Shown piece after piece: positions 43,120 to 55,084 of a stretch of DNA of 64,000 bases. Position 1 is the first letter of the stretch. Every line of letters starts with the position of its first letter. The DNA lies in the NCBI RefSeq assembly GCF_027595985.1, contig NC_073307.1:40031917-40095916 (forward strand). The letters are read 5' to 3'. Under the pieces are notes generated by a model. That model was not told the origin of the DNA. It saw nothing but the letters and a program-made list of their open reading frames with translations, and did not search any database. The translations under genes were made by a program, and so were the position numbers. This DNA is from Sorex araneus. Lineage: Eukaryota > Chordata > Mammalia > Eulipotyphla > Soricidae.

Positions 43120-45170
43120 AAGAAGTGATATTCCTGCCATGGATCTATGTTCCTTTCCAACTGGACACCTGTCAACATCTGTGTGAAGTTAGGTCCCTAT
43201 AGCTCAAGAGTTTGTGAGAAAGAGCCTTGCACCCAGGCTAGAAAGTCAACACATCAAGGTCTGTGTGACTGTCCCAGTCACAGACCATGGATCCCGCTCT
43301 AATGAGGCATTCGACTTTCACTGTCAGTGGAGTCAAAGGCTTTGATTGGTCAAATTGTGCAAGGTCCACATTTATTGCTCTGCCTCCACTGAGAGAGAGA
43401 ATAGGTCCCCAGTGGATGGTTGGGTTATTAGAACCAGGGTAAATGGATTTGGGGTAGCCAAGAGGCAATACCCCATCCAAACTTGGCCACTTTCTAGCCG
43501 TTCCCTGCCCATAATCCTGGGAATGTTGGTTGTTTTGGTGCAGTGCAAATAGTTCTTGGAATTGTGCAGTGTGGTAGCCATGAGTTTATCAGCAACTGTA
43601 CACTGGTCACTGCTGTGTAAGAGCATTAGTCTGCTTAGTTCCATCTCTCTCTCACCAAGTCTGTCTCACACACAGACACACACATATTTTATACACACTG
43701 TCTAGAGAGACAAGTCAATGACAACATCTGACAACACACACAAAGACCCCAGATGACCATCATGGTGGACAAAGAGGGAAGTTCAAGGATGATTGGGGTG
43801 GTAGAAGATACTCATTATCAGTTTTCTACTTAGAACAAGGCATTTTAGCAATATAACATTCTAATGAAAAGGCCATGTGTCTCAGGTAAACAGCATATTT
43901 TCCCCATGAGCACTCGCCCTGACACAGAATAGACACTTTGTCCTAACATCTGGTTCCCATATTAACTAGACAAATCAACGACTGGCTCATTCACATGGAG
44001 TGACTGTGCTTCCACAATGAGACACTTTGACATTCACAGGGCAGCAAGCAGCTCCCAGGAAAGATTCCTCATTCCTCAGTTATTCAGCTATACCCCCATG
44101 ATCCGCAGTTGCCCCCAAAACCTACTCTATAGCAGCCTGAAGTCCGGGTCCGGAAATCAGCTCTTTGACTTGCCTAGACCTGGAGTGAACAAAAATGAGA
44201 CCTGGGAGACAGAGGTTGAGGACAGTCCTGCTAGACTCCAGGCTACTCCGGACAGGCTACGTGGCGGGATGCAGGACTGTGTGTGTATGGGGGTGGGGAA
44301 GGGCGCAGGGGACAACCAGGCATGGAATTGGGCAGTCTGATGATGGAGACAAGCATGTTCGCAGAGTTGCTGCACAGACGCATAGTACTATAGACTCATA
44401 TGAATGGGACTTGGGGATTGCTGTTGTATTTTTTAAGAGCCTGGGAGGTAAAAACTTGGCCCAGACTCTTACTTCTATTGGCTGGAGGGTCATTGGCAAC
44501 ATCTAATGGCCTTAAATGGAGCAGCGGGAACACCATGGATGAGGTGGTCCTTCATGGAAAACAAGGAAGCACAATCAGTCCATATATATGTTCTGCTCTA
44601 CCTGCCAATTTAGATAAGCTCGAAATGTTTAATCTGCCCCACATCCTCCTCTCTGAGAGTTGTGCTTCCCATTTATCTGGACTCCCTGGATTCTGGTGCA
44701 GTGAGCAAATAGGACGTTCCAGCACACAATCCCCAAGGGAAAAACTCAGATGAAAATCACACAATCCCCAAAGGAAAAACTCGGATAAAAATTGTGATGG
44801 TTCTGACTTACTGATAATATATAATAGGAATCTTGTTCTGAATACTTTATATAAACTGTCTCCTATAGTGACTCTTGGAGACAGGTGCTCTTGACTATGC
44901 CCATTTTACAGGGGAAAATATGAAGTTGCAAAGGAAGGAAACCCCTTTTGTAGCTACAACTATTCCCTGGGGATTTTTTCTGTGGCCTTCCCTCCTGGTC
45001 TCTGGGCTAACAGGCAGTGCTGGCACTAACAAGCACTGAGGGATGGGACCTTCTCCACCCCAAGGCTTAATGCAGGGACGCTTTGCAGCCTTCCAAAATG
45101 ATTTAAACAAATGATCACAAGGGCTTAACTGAAACAAAGCTCAATTTAATATATTTGCACAATTCTTCTG
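43120..45170. other. Unassigned sequence
   Basis: No gene recognised. Overlapping frames at 44017-44506 and 44400-44753 (up to 117 codons) lack domains. Confidence 0.35.
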
Positions 45171-45214
45171 GCCAGACGTTCCTTCTGAGTCTTAGTCTGG
45201 CTACTGACCAAGTC

Positions 45215-45231
45215 AAGCGCCCCCTAGTGTG
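45215..45231 (-). promoter_or_regulatory. CTCF-like motif
   Basis: AAGCGCCCCCTAGTGTG fits the reverse complement of the CTCF consensus closely. Confidence 0.4.
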
Positions 45232-45429
45232 TTTCGTGGCCACGTTTCGGAGGACTAGAGGTTTTCTTAGGTTCTCTCCTGACTCTTAAAGAGCAGGAAC
45301 TTTTCCCACAGAGAATGCTATGCAAACTCATGAGATTGTTTCGTAAGAAGCAGACGTCGAAGAAAAACGATGTACACTGGTTTAAACAAACAAATAAAAC
45401 GTACTTGCTTTTTTAAACTTAAGTCCAGG

Positions 45430-45735
45430 GGCAGGCCGACTGCGGACCGATGGCTCCATTTTCCGGCCTCTTCCTCGGACCAGTTCCCCTTCAGGGTTGC
45501 ACCCCGCTACCCAGACACCCCTTCCCTTCCCTCGAGGAAAAGGGACCAGAGGCACGCAGGCAGAGCCCTAGGATGCTCTCACGGAGCACCGGTGCTCACC
45601 CCTCAGCCAATCACTGGCCTAGAGGGCCGCTACAAGATGCTGATTGGCCACGCCAAGATCATGTGGCCACAATCAGGCGCTGGGGTGTCAGCACCTGACT
45701 TGCGAGGTGGGGCCGTGTGGGGCCCCTAATGAAAC
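45430..45735. promoter_or_regulatory. CpG-enriched segment with CCAAT boxes
   Basis: CpGs cluster locally. CCAAT boxes occur in both directions (AGCCAATCAC at 45606, TGATTGGCCA at 45640). No TATA box or exon is evident. Confidence 0.3.
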
Positions 45736-46285
45736 TGAATGGAAGGTAAGCCACATGCATGAGGACCACAGCGTGCACCACCTGTGTGCTGGGAATTCAG
45801 CGAGTAGATTTAGTCTACTCGTGCTAAACTCCCGCCAGACAACAGTGAGGGCCAATACCAGAGCGGGGTTCAATGCCCGGCACCACAAGCTCTTCCAGCA
45901 CCCTGGGAACAGCCTGGAAGTCCAGTGCACCACAAAAGTGGCGCAAGGAAACTTCCGCACCTCTGTATCGAGCAGCACCAACCTTTGCACTGAGCCACCA
46001 TCCTGGGTGGTCACTTAAAGCCCTGAGTACTGCTTGGGAGGCATTCTCCCACCAGCCCACCCCACCCCAAAAGACAACATCATAAGTCCGGACAATTCTA
46101 GGTGTAAAACTAGGGTGCAAATTCTGGCAAAGTATGGAAATAATTAATAGGTATGAAGAACCTTGACAATCCTGTCAGAGAAACTGAGCTCAAAATAGAG
46201 TAACAAGTGACAGTCATCCCTCTTCTCTCGCTGTCACTACCTTATCAAGATCACTCTACCATGATCTTGGAAATTCCAGAATCTT
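45736..46285. other. Unassigned sequence
   Basis: Overlapping 98-124-codon frames on both strands, without domains. Confidence 0.35.
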
Positions 46286-46288
46286 AAA

Positions 46289-46493
46289 AGGGCCCTGACA
46301 GGGGCTGGAGCAATAGCACAGCGGGTAGGGCGTTTTTGCCTTGCACGCGGCCGACCCGGGTTCAATTCCCAGCATCCCATATGGTCCCCTGAGCACCGCC
46401 AGGGGTGATTCCTGAGTGCAGAGCCAGGAGTAACCCCTGTGCATCACCAGGTGTGACCCAAAAGGCAAAAGAAAAAAAAAAGGGCCCTGACAG
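46289..46493 (+). mobile_element. Shrew tRNA-SINE, type A, young, with target duplications
   Basis: AGGGCCCTGACAG at 46289-46301 is repeated exactly at 46481-46493. The SINE between is close to consensus with an intact B-box-like GGTTCAATTCC and an A-rich tail. Confidence 0.95.
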
Positions 46494-46825
46494 ACTTCAA
46501 AGAGCCAGAGGCACGTGGGCTCAGAAGTTTTCAACTTAGAAGCAAAATAAGTCAGAAGGAGAAAGACAAATACCTGATGATTTCGTTGACAGGTGGGATT
46601 CCAGAGATACAAAGCAAAGACAGACAAAACTAAAAACAAACCCTTGGATCAACACAAAACTGAGATCAGTTACCAGTTAGGGGGTGATGACGATTAAGCT
46701 GGGAGCAGGTCCAATGGGCAGTGGTGAATGACATTGGTACTTAGGTGGTGGATGTGGGAGAGGCACCTGAAGAGGTTGAAACTGTATCCCTAAAACATGG
46801 TCTTAGAAGCCAACACCACGATATT

Positions 46826-46986
46826 TTTGTTGTTCTTGGCCACACCCAGCGACACTTAGGGCTTACTTCTGGCTCTTTGTTCAGGAATCACCCCTGGCAG
46901 TGCTTGGGGCAACATATAGGATGCTGAGAATCAAACCTGGGTGAGCCACAGGCAAAGCAGTACCCACTGTACTATCTCTCTGACAC
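46826..46986 (-). mobile_element. Shrew tRNA-SINE, decayed
   Basis: Minus strand: CTTGGCCACACCCAGCGAC ... ATCAAACCTGGGTGAGCC ... CTATCTCTCTGACACC. Confidence 0.75.
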
Positions 46987-47019
46987 CTCACAGCTTTATA
47001 AAATATTTTTCCCACATTA

Positions 47020-47205
47020 GACACCATGGTTTACAAAGTTGTTCATGATGATTTGTTACAGGCATTCATTACTCCAATACCAATGCCAACATCACTGTCA
47101 TCTTCCCTCCACCTCTGTCTCCATTTTCCCAACCAACACAAGCCTGCCCTTTAGCAGGCCCACAATTATTTTATATTGCTTGTTACCACTAAATTGCTAA
47201 TGAAA
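47020..47205 (-). mobile_element. L1-type 3' end (second 3' UTR type)
   Basis: On the minus strand it reads AGGCTTGTGTTGGTTGGG, an ATTGGTATTGGAGTA segment, then CAACTTTGTAAA. It is the same 3' end type that tails the family C retroposons. A better copy lies at 49085-49262. Confidence 0.6.
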
Positions 47206-47296
47206 TTATTTTTTAAAAATTATGTAAAAGAAAATTTGTGAAAATTGTTGAATCTTACCATGGAAACATTAAGTCTTTGAGCAAGTTAAGCTTTTG

Positions 47297-47368
47297 CGCG
47301 CGCTCTCTCTCTCTTTCTCTCTCTCGCTCCTTCTTTCACTCTCTCTCTCTTTCTCCCCCCCCCCCCCG
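47297..47368 (+). repeat. (CT)n tract with poly-C
   Basis: GCGCGCG then CTCT repeats with CTTT/CGCT interruptions, ending in about 14 C. Confidence 0.95.
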
Positions 47369-49080
47369 GAAATGCAAGTCAAATTACAGATGTGCAAAGT
47401 GCTATAGAATTTAAAATTAAATATAAATAGTATAATGAAAACCTTTCAGTTTATACTAAGCTGAGAGAAGAAAAAGTTTTTTCTCAGATGATGTCCATAT
47501 GTGTTATATATTGTGTACTTGTTATTTATATCAAATCTATAGCCTGGGACAAGGACGATGTAGAAAGGACCAATCAATTACCTTTCTTAGAACTGGAATA
47601 CACTGAGAATATGATCTCAGTCAAGCACTGGGAAATGAGGTAGAGCATTGTTGGAAGGAGCCAGCAGACTAGTAAGATAGAATTTAGTTTTGGTTAGATG
47701 AAACTGTTCGGCGCTGGTATCCTCCCTGGTTGAATTATTATATTCTGAAAATAAAGAATGGTGCAACATGATAGCTAGTGAAAACTCTTAAAGTGAAGAT
47801 TAGTGTTGAACTTTAAACCTGAATCTTCCTCAAATATAAACTACTCATTTGAAACACCCCAAGCATTGAGTAAATATTCTAAATAAACTCTGCACATTGC
47901 ATTACTTTGTCAGGCAGCCAGGATAATAGTGTTTCACTTCTGATACAAATTTGATAGGCATTTTAAATCTACTTCTCAAATAACATTTTCTTAATTTTCT
48001 TAGCAAACTTGGGTAACTTCAGAGGCACCTTATCCCAGATATGATCTAGCCAGAGACACCCCATTACATCCATATTCCTGACCATACTTTCTAGTTTAGG
48101 AAGATGTTGCTGCTCGTGGAGGTAACTCAATAGGAGCGAAGAATGAGAGCTTAGTGCTTTAGGTGGTTTATACTGAAGAACTACAATTATCTCCACTTAA
48201 CAGATGAAAAAAGAGATAATAATCTGCATAAGGTCACAATACGTAGTTTCCTTATCCCCAGGCCTAATTAGTCCAATAATCTATTCCATTAAGGTTATAA
48301 TAAGCACCCCAATGTTCTCACTTTGAGCCACGTGTTGGTTGTTAGTAAGCATCAGCTTTTGACTTTAGATGTACTAGACCAAGACTCCCCGGGATAAAGA
48401 ATAAAGTGCTTCGTTGCTTTTTTGACTCCTACTTTCTTTGGTTCACTGTAGAATATTCTGCAGCTGAACATCTAGAACCAGAGAAGGGGCAACTGCTATT
48501 CCTCTTTGTCACCTCTCTAAATCCCCTAAGTGATGGGGTGTGAATGGAGAAAGGTGTCAGTTTGGAGGGGTTCAAGCTACAGCTCCGCCACTTACCAGCT
48601 GAGTCACTGGGGAAAATGTCATCTTTTTGGAGTTAGTTCCTCTTCAGTAGAGAGTGACCCCCACATATCTGCATTCAAGAACAACTTAGAGTCTGATGTT
48701 AGCCCAGTAAGTGATTCATGCTTGATAGCATCAAGTTCAAGATGGGAAAGTCAGAATCCCTAGACAATCAAGAGAATATGTCTGAAGATTTTCTGCAGGA
48801 GAGACCAAAACACAGCAGAAGTCTGGGAAGGATTAAATTCAGAGATACCCAGTCTATCTCTGAGAACTAATCTTGACTGAAATTACCCTGAATGTGTAAC
48901 TTCCTCTTTCTTAAAATAAAAAATTTTCATCTGTGACAACTTTCTTCAAAGTTTCCCTTGATCCATTCTCACTATATGCAAGAGTTTTCCAATTGAACAA
49001 GCACTGTTTCTGGTTGAGGGGACTGGTCAGATGCTTTGGCTCTTCCACTTATTCCAATGATCTCAGGAAGGCCACTCCTT
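47369..49080. other. Unassigned sequence
   Basis: AT-rich and non-repetitive, with no gene recognised. Confidence 0.35.
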
Positions 49081-49084
49081 GTTT

Positions 49085-49262
49085 TATATTTACAAGGTTG
49101 TACAGTTGTTTCAGGCATTGAATGACCCAACACCAATCCCACCACTAAGTGTGACCCTCCCTCCATCAATGTCCCCAGTTTCCCACCCACCACCAAAGCT
49201 TGCCCCCTCAGCAGGCACAAGTAAATTTACTTCATATTGCTTGTTACAACAACAAAAAAAGG
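49085..49262 (-). mobile_element. L1-type 3' end (second 3' UTR type)
   Basis: Minus strand: GTGCCTGCTGAGGGGGCAAG, GGTGGTGGGTGGGAAACTGG, TGGTGGGATTGGTGTTGGGT, then CAACTGTACAACCTTGTAAA. Confidence 0.65.
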
Positions 49263-49264
49263 TG

Positions 49265-49795
49265 ACAAAAAGGCAATGGCATTATCAAAAATTAGATCAA
49301 TAAAAGTCAATTTGTGATCATCGCAACATCTCGCAATGGTGTTACTAAAGTCACTGTCAGGATTTACCGGGCTAGATGATGCTAGTTGAGTCTTCTGGAT
49401 TGCTTTCACCTTCTGTATTGCTTTCACTCATCATTCGGAGTGGGCTTTCTGTAAATTTTCTTATGAAACTTTGCCACTGATTGACTTTATTGTTCTCCTA
49501 CTGGGTTGTCAGTACTATGAAATTTGGCAGCCACATGCTCCAGGAACTATGGAGCTGAAATGATTTGATGGCTGGTGGCTTTGAGGTTCAGTTGTACTGT
49601 TGGGTTGTGTCTATACTGGGGATTGTCGGGTGTGACTGGAGGGATACCAGGCCCATTTGAGAAGGCCCAGAGTTCTCAGCATGGAACAAGAATGCCACTT
49701 TTTGAGGTATCAAGAAGCCTCTGCTAGGCACGCATCATACCTCAGGGAATTAGGATCCTTTTCTACTTTGCTTCTTGCTAATATCTACTTCCCAT
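49265..49795. other. Unassigned sequence
   Basis: No gene or repeat is recognised. Confidence 0.35.
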
Positions 49796-49797
49796 TA

Positions 49798-50045
49798 CAC
49801 TGTAGCACTGTCATCATGTTGTTCATGGATTTGCTCAAGTGGACACCAGTAACGTCTCCATTGTGAGACTTGCTGTTACTGTTTTTGGCATATCGAATAC
49901 GCCACGGGTAGTTTGCCAAGCTCTGCCGTGTGGGCAGGATACTCTGGGTAGCTTGCTGGGCTCTCCGAGAGGGACCGAGGTATCGAACCTGGGTCAGCTG
50001 CATGCAAGGCAAACGCCCTACCCGCTGCGCTATTGCTCCAGCCCC
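49798..50045 (-). mobile_element. Shrew tRNA-SINE, type B, full length
   Basis: Reads on the minus strand as head GGGGCTGGAGCAATAGCGCAG, then the B body to GATGACAGTGCTACAGTG. Confidence 0.93.
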
Positions 50046-50069
50046 AAGACTAGTTTTTAATGCATAAGA

Positions 50070-50238
50070 AAATCAGAGCTTGAGAGAGAGTAGAGCTGGC
50101 AGGGCACTTGCATATGGATGACGTGGGGTTGTTCCCTGGAATCTGATATGATCTTCTGAGTGTCATCAGGAATGATCCTTGAGTACAGAGCCTGCAGTAA
50201 GCCCTGAGCAGTGCCAGATGTGGCCTCCAAACAAACAC
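50070..50238 (+). mobile_element. Shrew tRNA-SINE, decayed
   Basis: GCTTGAGAGAGAGTAGAGCTGG head, body CAGGAATGATCCTTGAGTAC and AGTGCCAGATGTGGCC. Confidence 0.65.
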
Positions 50239-50744
50239 AAACCAAAGTTTGTGACAAAAACCAAAGGACTGCACTTACAGGAAGTTTAAACTCTGGCAAG
50301 AGTAGCCTAAAGTGCCAGGAGTCTGAAAGGTGGATTCCTAGGGTGAGGGCACTTCTGGGAGATAGAGATGTTCTTCCTTAACCAGCGCTCCAGTGAGTAG
50401 ACATGCTCACTTGGTGAGAAGTTTCTAGAACCTGTACTCTTACAGTTTTTGACATGCTGCACTACGGTATGCTTATTGGGAAGGGCAAGAAGGCCGGAAA
50501 CACAGGCCTGGCACACTGGAGGCACCAGCACCACCAGGGATGGCCATGGTGGCCTCTAGCACTGATAGATCTGAGCACAGGAACCTGACCAAAAAGCAGA
50601 GGAGAAAGGGGGAGGAGGCAGAAGAAAGGAGCACAGGAAAAAGAAAAAGTGAACAAAAATTTGAAATACTCAGAATAAGAGACTGAATATATAGTCAATG
50701 GCATTAAAGAAAATCACAATGAGATTATATTATAGATGGTAGTT

Positions 50745-50885
50745 TATATAGAAAGATAGTACAGAGGATAAAGAAGCCTCCCTCACTTAGGCCAATCCAG
50801 GCTTAATCCTCAGCACCCCATATAGTCTGCTGAGGACAGACAGGGTCAACTGAGCACTGTGGGGTGGCCCAATTGATGAGTATTG
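50745..50885 (+). mobile_element. Shrew tRNA-SINE, decayed
   Basis: AAAGATAGTACAGAGGATAA head and CACCCCATATAGTCTGCTGA. The body is partly deleted. Confidence 0.5.
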
Positions 50886-50934
50886 CAAAGTGGCCCAACT
50901 AGGTGTCTCCCTACCCCCAATAATAGGAGCTATT

Positions 50935-51095
50935 ACTGCACATCTATTAGAACAGCTAAAATAAAAACAGTGATAATGCCCAGTGCCAATGGGGATATAG
51001 AGATACTGGATCTCGTGCATTGCTGGTGTGAATGTAAAATGAATTAAAACATATCTTGAAGCATTTACTGCATGATTCAGTAGTTACATGCAAGC
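50935..51095 (+). mobile_element. Old L1 fragment, left part
   Basis: TAGAACAGCTAAAATAAAAAC, GCCAATGGGGATATAGAG and TTGCTGGTGTGAATGTAAAA are ordered landmarks of an ancient L1. They resume at 52555. Confidence 0.75.
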
Positions 51096-51101
51096 CCAGA
51101 A

Positions 51102-51340
51102 AAGCACTGTCGTCCCGTTGTTCATCGATTTGCTCGAGTGGGCACCAGTAATGTCCACATTGTGAGACTTGCTGTTACTGTTTTTGGCATATCGAATGTG
51201 CCATGGGTAGCTTGTCAGGCTCTGCTGTGCAGGTGGGATACTCTCGGTTGCTTGCCGGACTCTCCAAGAGGGATGGAGGAATTGAACCCAGGTCGGCTGC
51301 TTGCAAGGCAAAGGACCTACCCACTGTGCTATAGCTCATA
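51102..51340 (-). mobile_element. Shrew tRNA-SINE, type B
   Basis: Minus-strand full-length copy: CACTGTCGTCCCGTTGTTCA at the 3' end, head text ending GTGCTATAGCTC. Confidence 0.9.
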
Positions 51341-51384
51341 TATATATGTGTGTGTATATATATATACATACACACACACACACA
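51341..51384 (+). repeat. AT/GT/CA microsatellite
   Basis: TATATATATGTGTGTGTATATATATATACATACACACACAC-type tract next to the SINE head. Confidence 0.93.
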
Positions 51385-51544
51385 TCTTTTGTCAATGAAG
51401 ATGCAGAGTCTGTTCAAATTTAAACTGTGCAGACAGCAACTTGCCTCAGCTGCTTAGCAGCCTTCAGGATATGACACAAAGGGCCAGGGAGCCTCAGTGA
51501 TGCCAGCAGCCTTTTGCGGGGAAGGCAGCCTACTTTTATATATT

Positions 51545-51715
51545 TATTTTAATGAAACACCATGAGATAGAATTACAGACTTACACACTTTCATTATTAC
51601 ATTTCAGTCATATAATGGTCTAATACCCATCCCTCTACCAGTGCCCATTCTCTACCACCAATGCTCCCAGTATCCCTCCTGCCACCCCGACCCCATTTCC
51701 CCTCTGTGGGAGGTA

Positions 51716-51768
<53 letters not shown>

Positions 51769-51850
51769 TCTCTCTCAATCTCTCTCTCCTTTTGAGTGTT
51801 ATGGTTCACAATTCAGGTAATATGTGGCCATTGTGTTTGGTCTATAGTCT
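51545..51850 (-). mobile_element. LINE-1 3' UTR with TC microsatellite
   Basis: Minus strand carries GGGGTCGGGGTGGCAGGAGG, GAGAATGGGCACTGGTAGAG and ATGGTGTTTCATT. The (TC)n tract at 51717-51776 sits within the purine-rich part, as in the L1 at 3000 (GAGAGAGAGAGAAC). Confidence 0.75.
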
Positions 51851-52214
51851 ACTTTCAGCACACATCTCCCACCCCGAGCGAGGCCTCCAAGCATCCTTTG
51901 CTTGGTGATCCCTTCTCTATCTCAGCTAAGACAGCCTACTTTAGAGCAGTCTCAGGAAGAATGAGGAATCGATTCTGGGAAGTAACTAAGGAAAGGGCTC
52001 TTTGTTCAAAAGTCCTTAGCGACTAAAGGAAGCTTCACTGGTTTGAACTACCACAAGGATGCTGGCTCCCAGCAAGAGTCTGTGGAGCAATATAGGGAAA
52101 ATATAGTCTGCAGGAGTGAAAGGGTGGAGAGTGCAAGGTGAAACATGGTGCTTATGTAAGAATATGTCCTAGTCTTTGTTTCCATGTCCTCAAGAGGCCA
52201 CTGGGCAGGTTTAT

Positions 52215-52383
52215 TGTTTTTTTTTTTCTTCTGGGGTCACACCTGGTGATACACAGGGGTTACTCCTGGCTCTGCACTCAGAAATTACTCCTGGCAGTGC
52301 TCAGGGGACCATATGGGAATCGAACCCAGGTCAGCTGCGTGCAAGGCTAACGCCATACCTGCTGTGCTATCTCTCCAGCCCCT
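52215..52383 (-). mobile_element. Shrew tRNA-SINE, type A
   Basis: T-run, GGGGTCACACCTGGTGATAC, and head ending CTATCTCTCCAGCCCC. A few bases are missing before the B-box. Confidence 0.88.
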
Positions 52384-52554
52384 CCCTGGGCAGTAAAGGG
52401 ACCTTTGAGGTGGAGAAATCTCGCTGTCCCCTGTTGGACCAGAGGCATCCAGCAGCGAGGCAAGTTGAAGGAATAGCATGGCCACTGGCAGTGAGGGCAT
52501 GTTTCCTTGTACTCAGTTCAGGTTAAGCTACTGGGAGGGTCATGACTGGACAAT

Positions 52555-52965
52555 CCAGAGAAACAAAAACTTAATTCTCATCAAAAGCCTGCACACAAAT
52601 ATCTCCAGCAGTTTTTAATAGTAGGAAAACGTTGCCCACAATCTAAGCGTCTTTCAATGAATGAAGAGCTGGACATTTAACCTGTCCATCCACTTAGTGG
52701 AATACTACTCAGACACAAAAGATGAATTGCTGTGTGCAAGACTCTAGGTGAATCTCAAGGGCACTCATTCTGTTAAAGGGGAAAAAAATTCTCAAAAGAT
52801 TTCATACTATTTATTTTACTTATGTCAGCATTTTAAAAGGATATACTATAGAGATGGAGAATAGCAAATTTGTTCCAAGGAATGGGAGGGATAGGCAAGA
52901 GGCGGGTGAGTAGGGAGTTAGCAGGAGGCTGCAAATTTATGTTGAGGAAATAATTCTCTATCTTT
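52555..52965 (+). mobile_element. Old L1 fragment, right part
   Basis: AAAGCCTGCACACAAATATC, GAATACTACTCAGACACAAA, GGTGAATCTCAAGGGCAC and CTATAGAGATGGAGAATAGC follow ancient L1 order, continuing from 51095. Confidence 0.75.
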
Positions 52966-53010
52966 TATTGGTTGTTACCTGAATTTATACATAAAATGAG
53001 ACAAAACTAT

Positions 53011-53170
53011 ATGGAGCCGGAGAGATAGTACAGTATGTATAGCACTTACCTTGCTGAGTTGTACCTTGGCACCATATAAATGTCCTTTGAGCAACACCAG
53101 GAGTGACACTTGAGCAGAGAGCCAGGCGTAAGCCCTAAGCACCACCAGATATGGTCCCCCAATTTTAAAA
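53011..53170 (+). mobile_element. Shrew tRNA-SINE, decayed
   Basis: GGAGCCGGAGAGATAGTACAG head, AACACCAGGAGTGACACTTG, and ACCACCAGATATGGTCCCC. Confidence 0.75.
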
Positions 53171-53389
53171 AAATGATTAAACACAAACACATAACACAGG
53201 GACACAGATTTAAATAAAAAAAAATCAAACCCATTTAGTGAAAACTAAGGTTTGTAGCCTGGTACCATGCCAAGGTCAATTCCCAGTTTCGAGATAAGAC
53301 AACACTTAGATTTCAGTGGACAGAGGGTACACATGGGTACAAACATATTTGTAGTATTTTTATAAGTTCCACGGAGTCTATTTTTAAGT

Positions 53390-53662
53390 ATTTTATTTAA
53401 AATGAAATATTTTGGTTAGGGCATTTGCCTTGCACGTGGCCGACCTGGGTTCGATTCCTCCACCCCTCTCGGAGAGCCCAGCAAGCTACCAAGAGTATCT
53501 CGCCTGCGCAGCAGAGCCTGGCAAACTACCCATGGCATATTTGATATGCCAAAAATAGTAACAAGTCTCACAATAGAGATGTTACTGGTGCCCGCTTGAG
53601 CAAATCAATGAGAAACAGGATGACAGTGACAGTGACAGACATTTTATTTAAAATAAAATATT
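53390..53662 (+). mobile_element. Shrew SINE type B, 5'-truncated, with target duplications
   Basis: A 22-bp direct repeat with one mismatch (begins ATTTTATTTAAAAT) flanks it at 53390-53411 and 53641-53662. The insert starts inside the tRNA head at GGTTAGGGCATTTGCC and ends (GACAGT)n. The 5' truncation with clean duplications shows type B copies insert by target-primed reverse transcription and that their tail is GACAGT/ACAGTGAT and not poly(A). Confidence 0.9.
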
Positions 53663-53664
53663 AA

Positions 53665-54350
53665 AAAATATTTTACTAATTTCCCTTTAAATGAAAATAA
53701 TCTTCAACGATGTCCAGCTTCGATTGGTCCCACATGTGTTCCTCCCCTCTAGCAGGTTACTTGCCCTAGAACTCTGTCTTGGTGTCAAGCATTGTCTGGT
53801 GCAAAGACAGTTGTTCCCAGGAAGCATCTCTCTAGAAAACCCAAGAAGGGGGAGGGAAGAGTCAGATGCTGCTGTTGGACTCACTGCTCAGGTCACTCTG
53901 GTGCCTTCCGCCCACATGACTTGCCTGCCAGTCTTCACATCAACTGAGAATTGAAGGCTCATTTCCTAAAAGTAGAGTCTTAACAGAAAAAAGAGAAAGG
54001 TATTTGTTATTTACTTGGGGAAACAGCTATTGAAAGCAGAATCACAAAAAATCAGAAAGACAAAAAGAGTCTTCAGCTCCCTTCTAAGTTCTTGCTGATA
54101 GTGAACAGGAAGTCAGCGCCTCTGTCAGAGCAAAATGGCCCGTTTCTTTCCCTTTCCGGGAGGAGCCAAGATCTGCTTAGAGGAGGGAGAGCAAAACCTT
54201 GGGGTTATCCCTCAAACCAGTCTGACCCTGCGACTACTTTTAAAGCCTGGGAGAAGGCAGCACTTTGCCACTCTGGAGAAGCTATGTTCTCCCTTGAACA
54301 TATCTTTCCCTTCACATTGTTCTAAGTAAATTTCTTTAAATCAAACCATT
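53665..54350. other. Unassigned sequence
   Basis: An 87-codon plus frame at 53691-53954 lacks recognisable domains. Confidence 0.35.
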
Positions 54351-54351
54351 T

Positions 54352-54514
54352 TACTTTTTTTTTTCTTTTCAATGCACAGGGATTATTCCTGGCTCTGCAC
54401 TCAGGAATTACTCCTGGTGATGCTCAGGGAACCATATGGGATTCTGGGAATTGAACCCGGGTCGGCTGTGTGCAAGGCAAACGCCTTACCCACTGTGCTA
54501 TCGCTCCAGCCCCC
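54352..54514 (-). mobile_element. Shrew tRNA-SINE, type A
   Basis: T-rich start, GCACAGGGATTATTCCTGGC, head to CTATCGCTCCAGCCCC. Confidence 0.9.
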
Positions 54515-54929
54515 ATTTTGCTTTTTTCAAAAAAAATAAAATAAAGCCATGGAGAAGGCAGTGCAGCAAGCACCACAACACAGAGAACATTCTTTCCTGG
54601 CCTGCTAACACTGCTTCAGAACCAACGTTAGGTTTCTGTTTTGTTTTGTTTTTTAAAATGCAATCTGCCATGCTGAGCTTATTCTTGTTTGAAATTACAT
54701 GGTTGGTTCAAGAGACAGGTGAAAACAAACTAAAATTTCAAAAGGCCATCTTCTTCTAATCAGAAGAAATGTTCAAAAGTCCTGTCATGAATTAGTAGGT
54801 ATCAGAAAGTGTTATTTGTCCAAAAAGGACTTTGGATACTAACCCTCCCAGCATAATCTAAATAAATAAAAAAGTCTCCTCACTTTTAAGAGCCACAGGG
54901 AAAACAACAGGAGTTGAAAGTGGCTTTGT

Positions 54930-55084
54930 GGGGTCAGAGAGATAGTACAGCAAGTAAAGTGCTTGCCTTGCATAAACAGGTGATCTGGGTCCGATCCCTC
55001 GCACCTCATATGCTTTCAAGCCCCTCCAGGAATGATCCCTGAGTAGAGAGTCCTGAGCAATGCAGAGTGTGATCAAAAAACAAA
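54930..55084 (+). mobile_element. Shrew tRNA-SINE, decayed
   Basis: GGGGTCAGAGAGATAGTACAG head, CTCCAGGAATGATCCCTGAG body. Confidence 0.8.
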
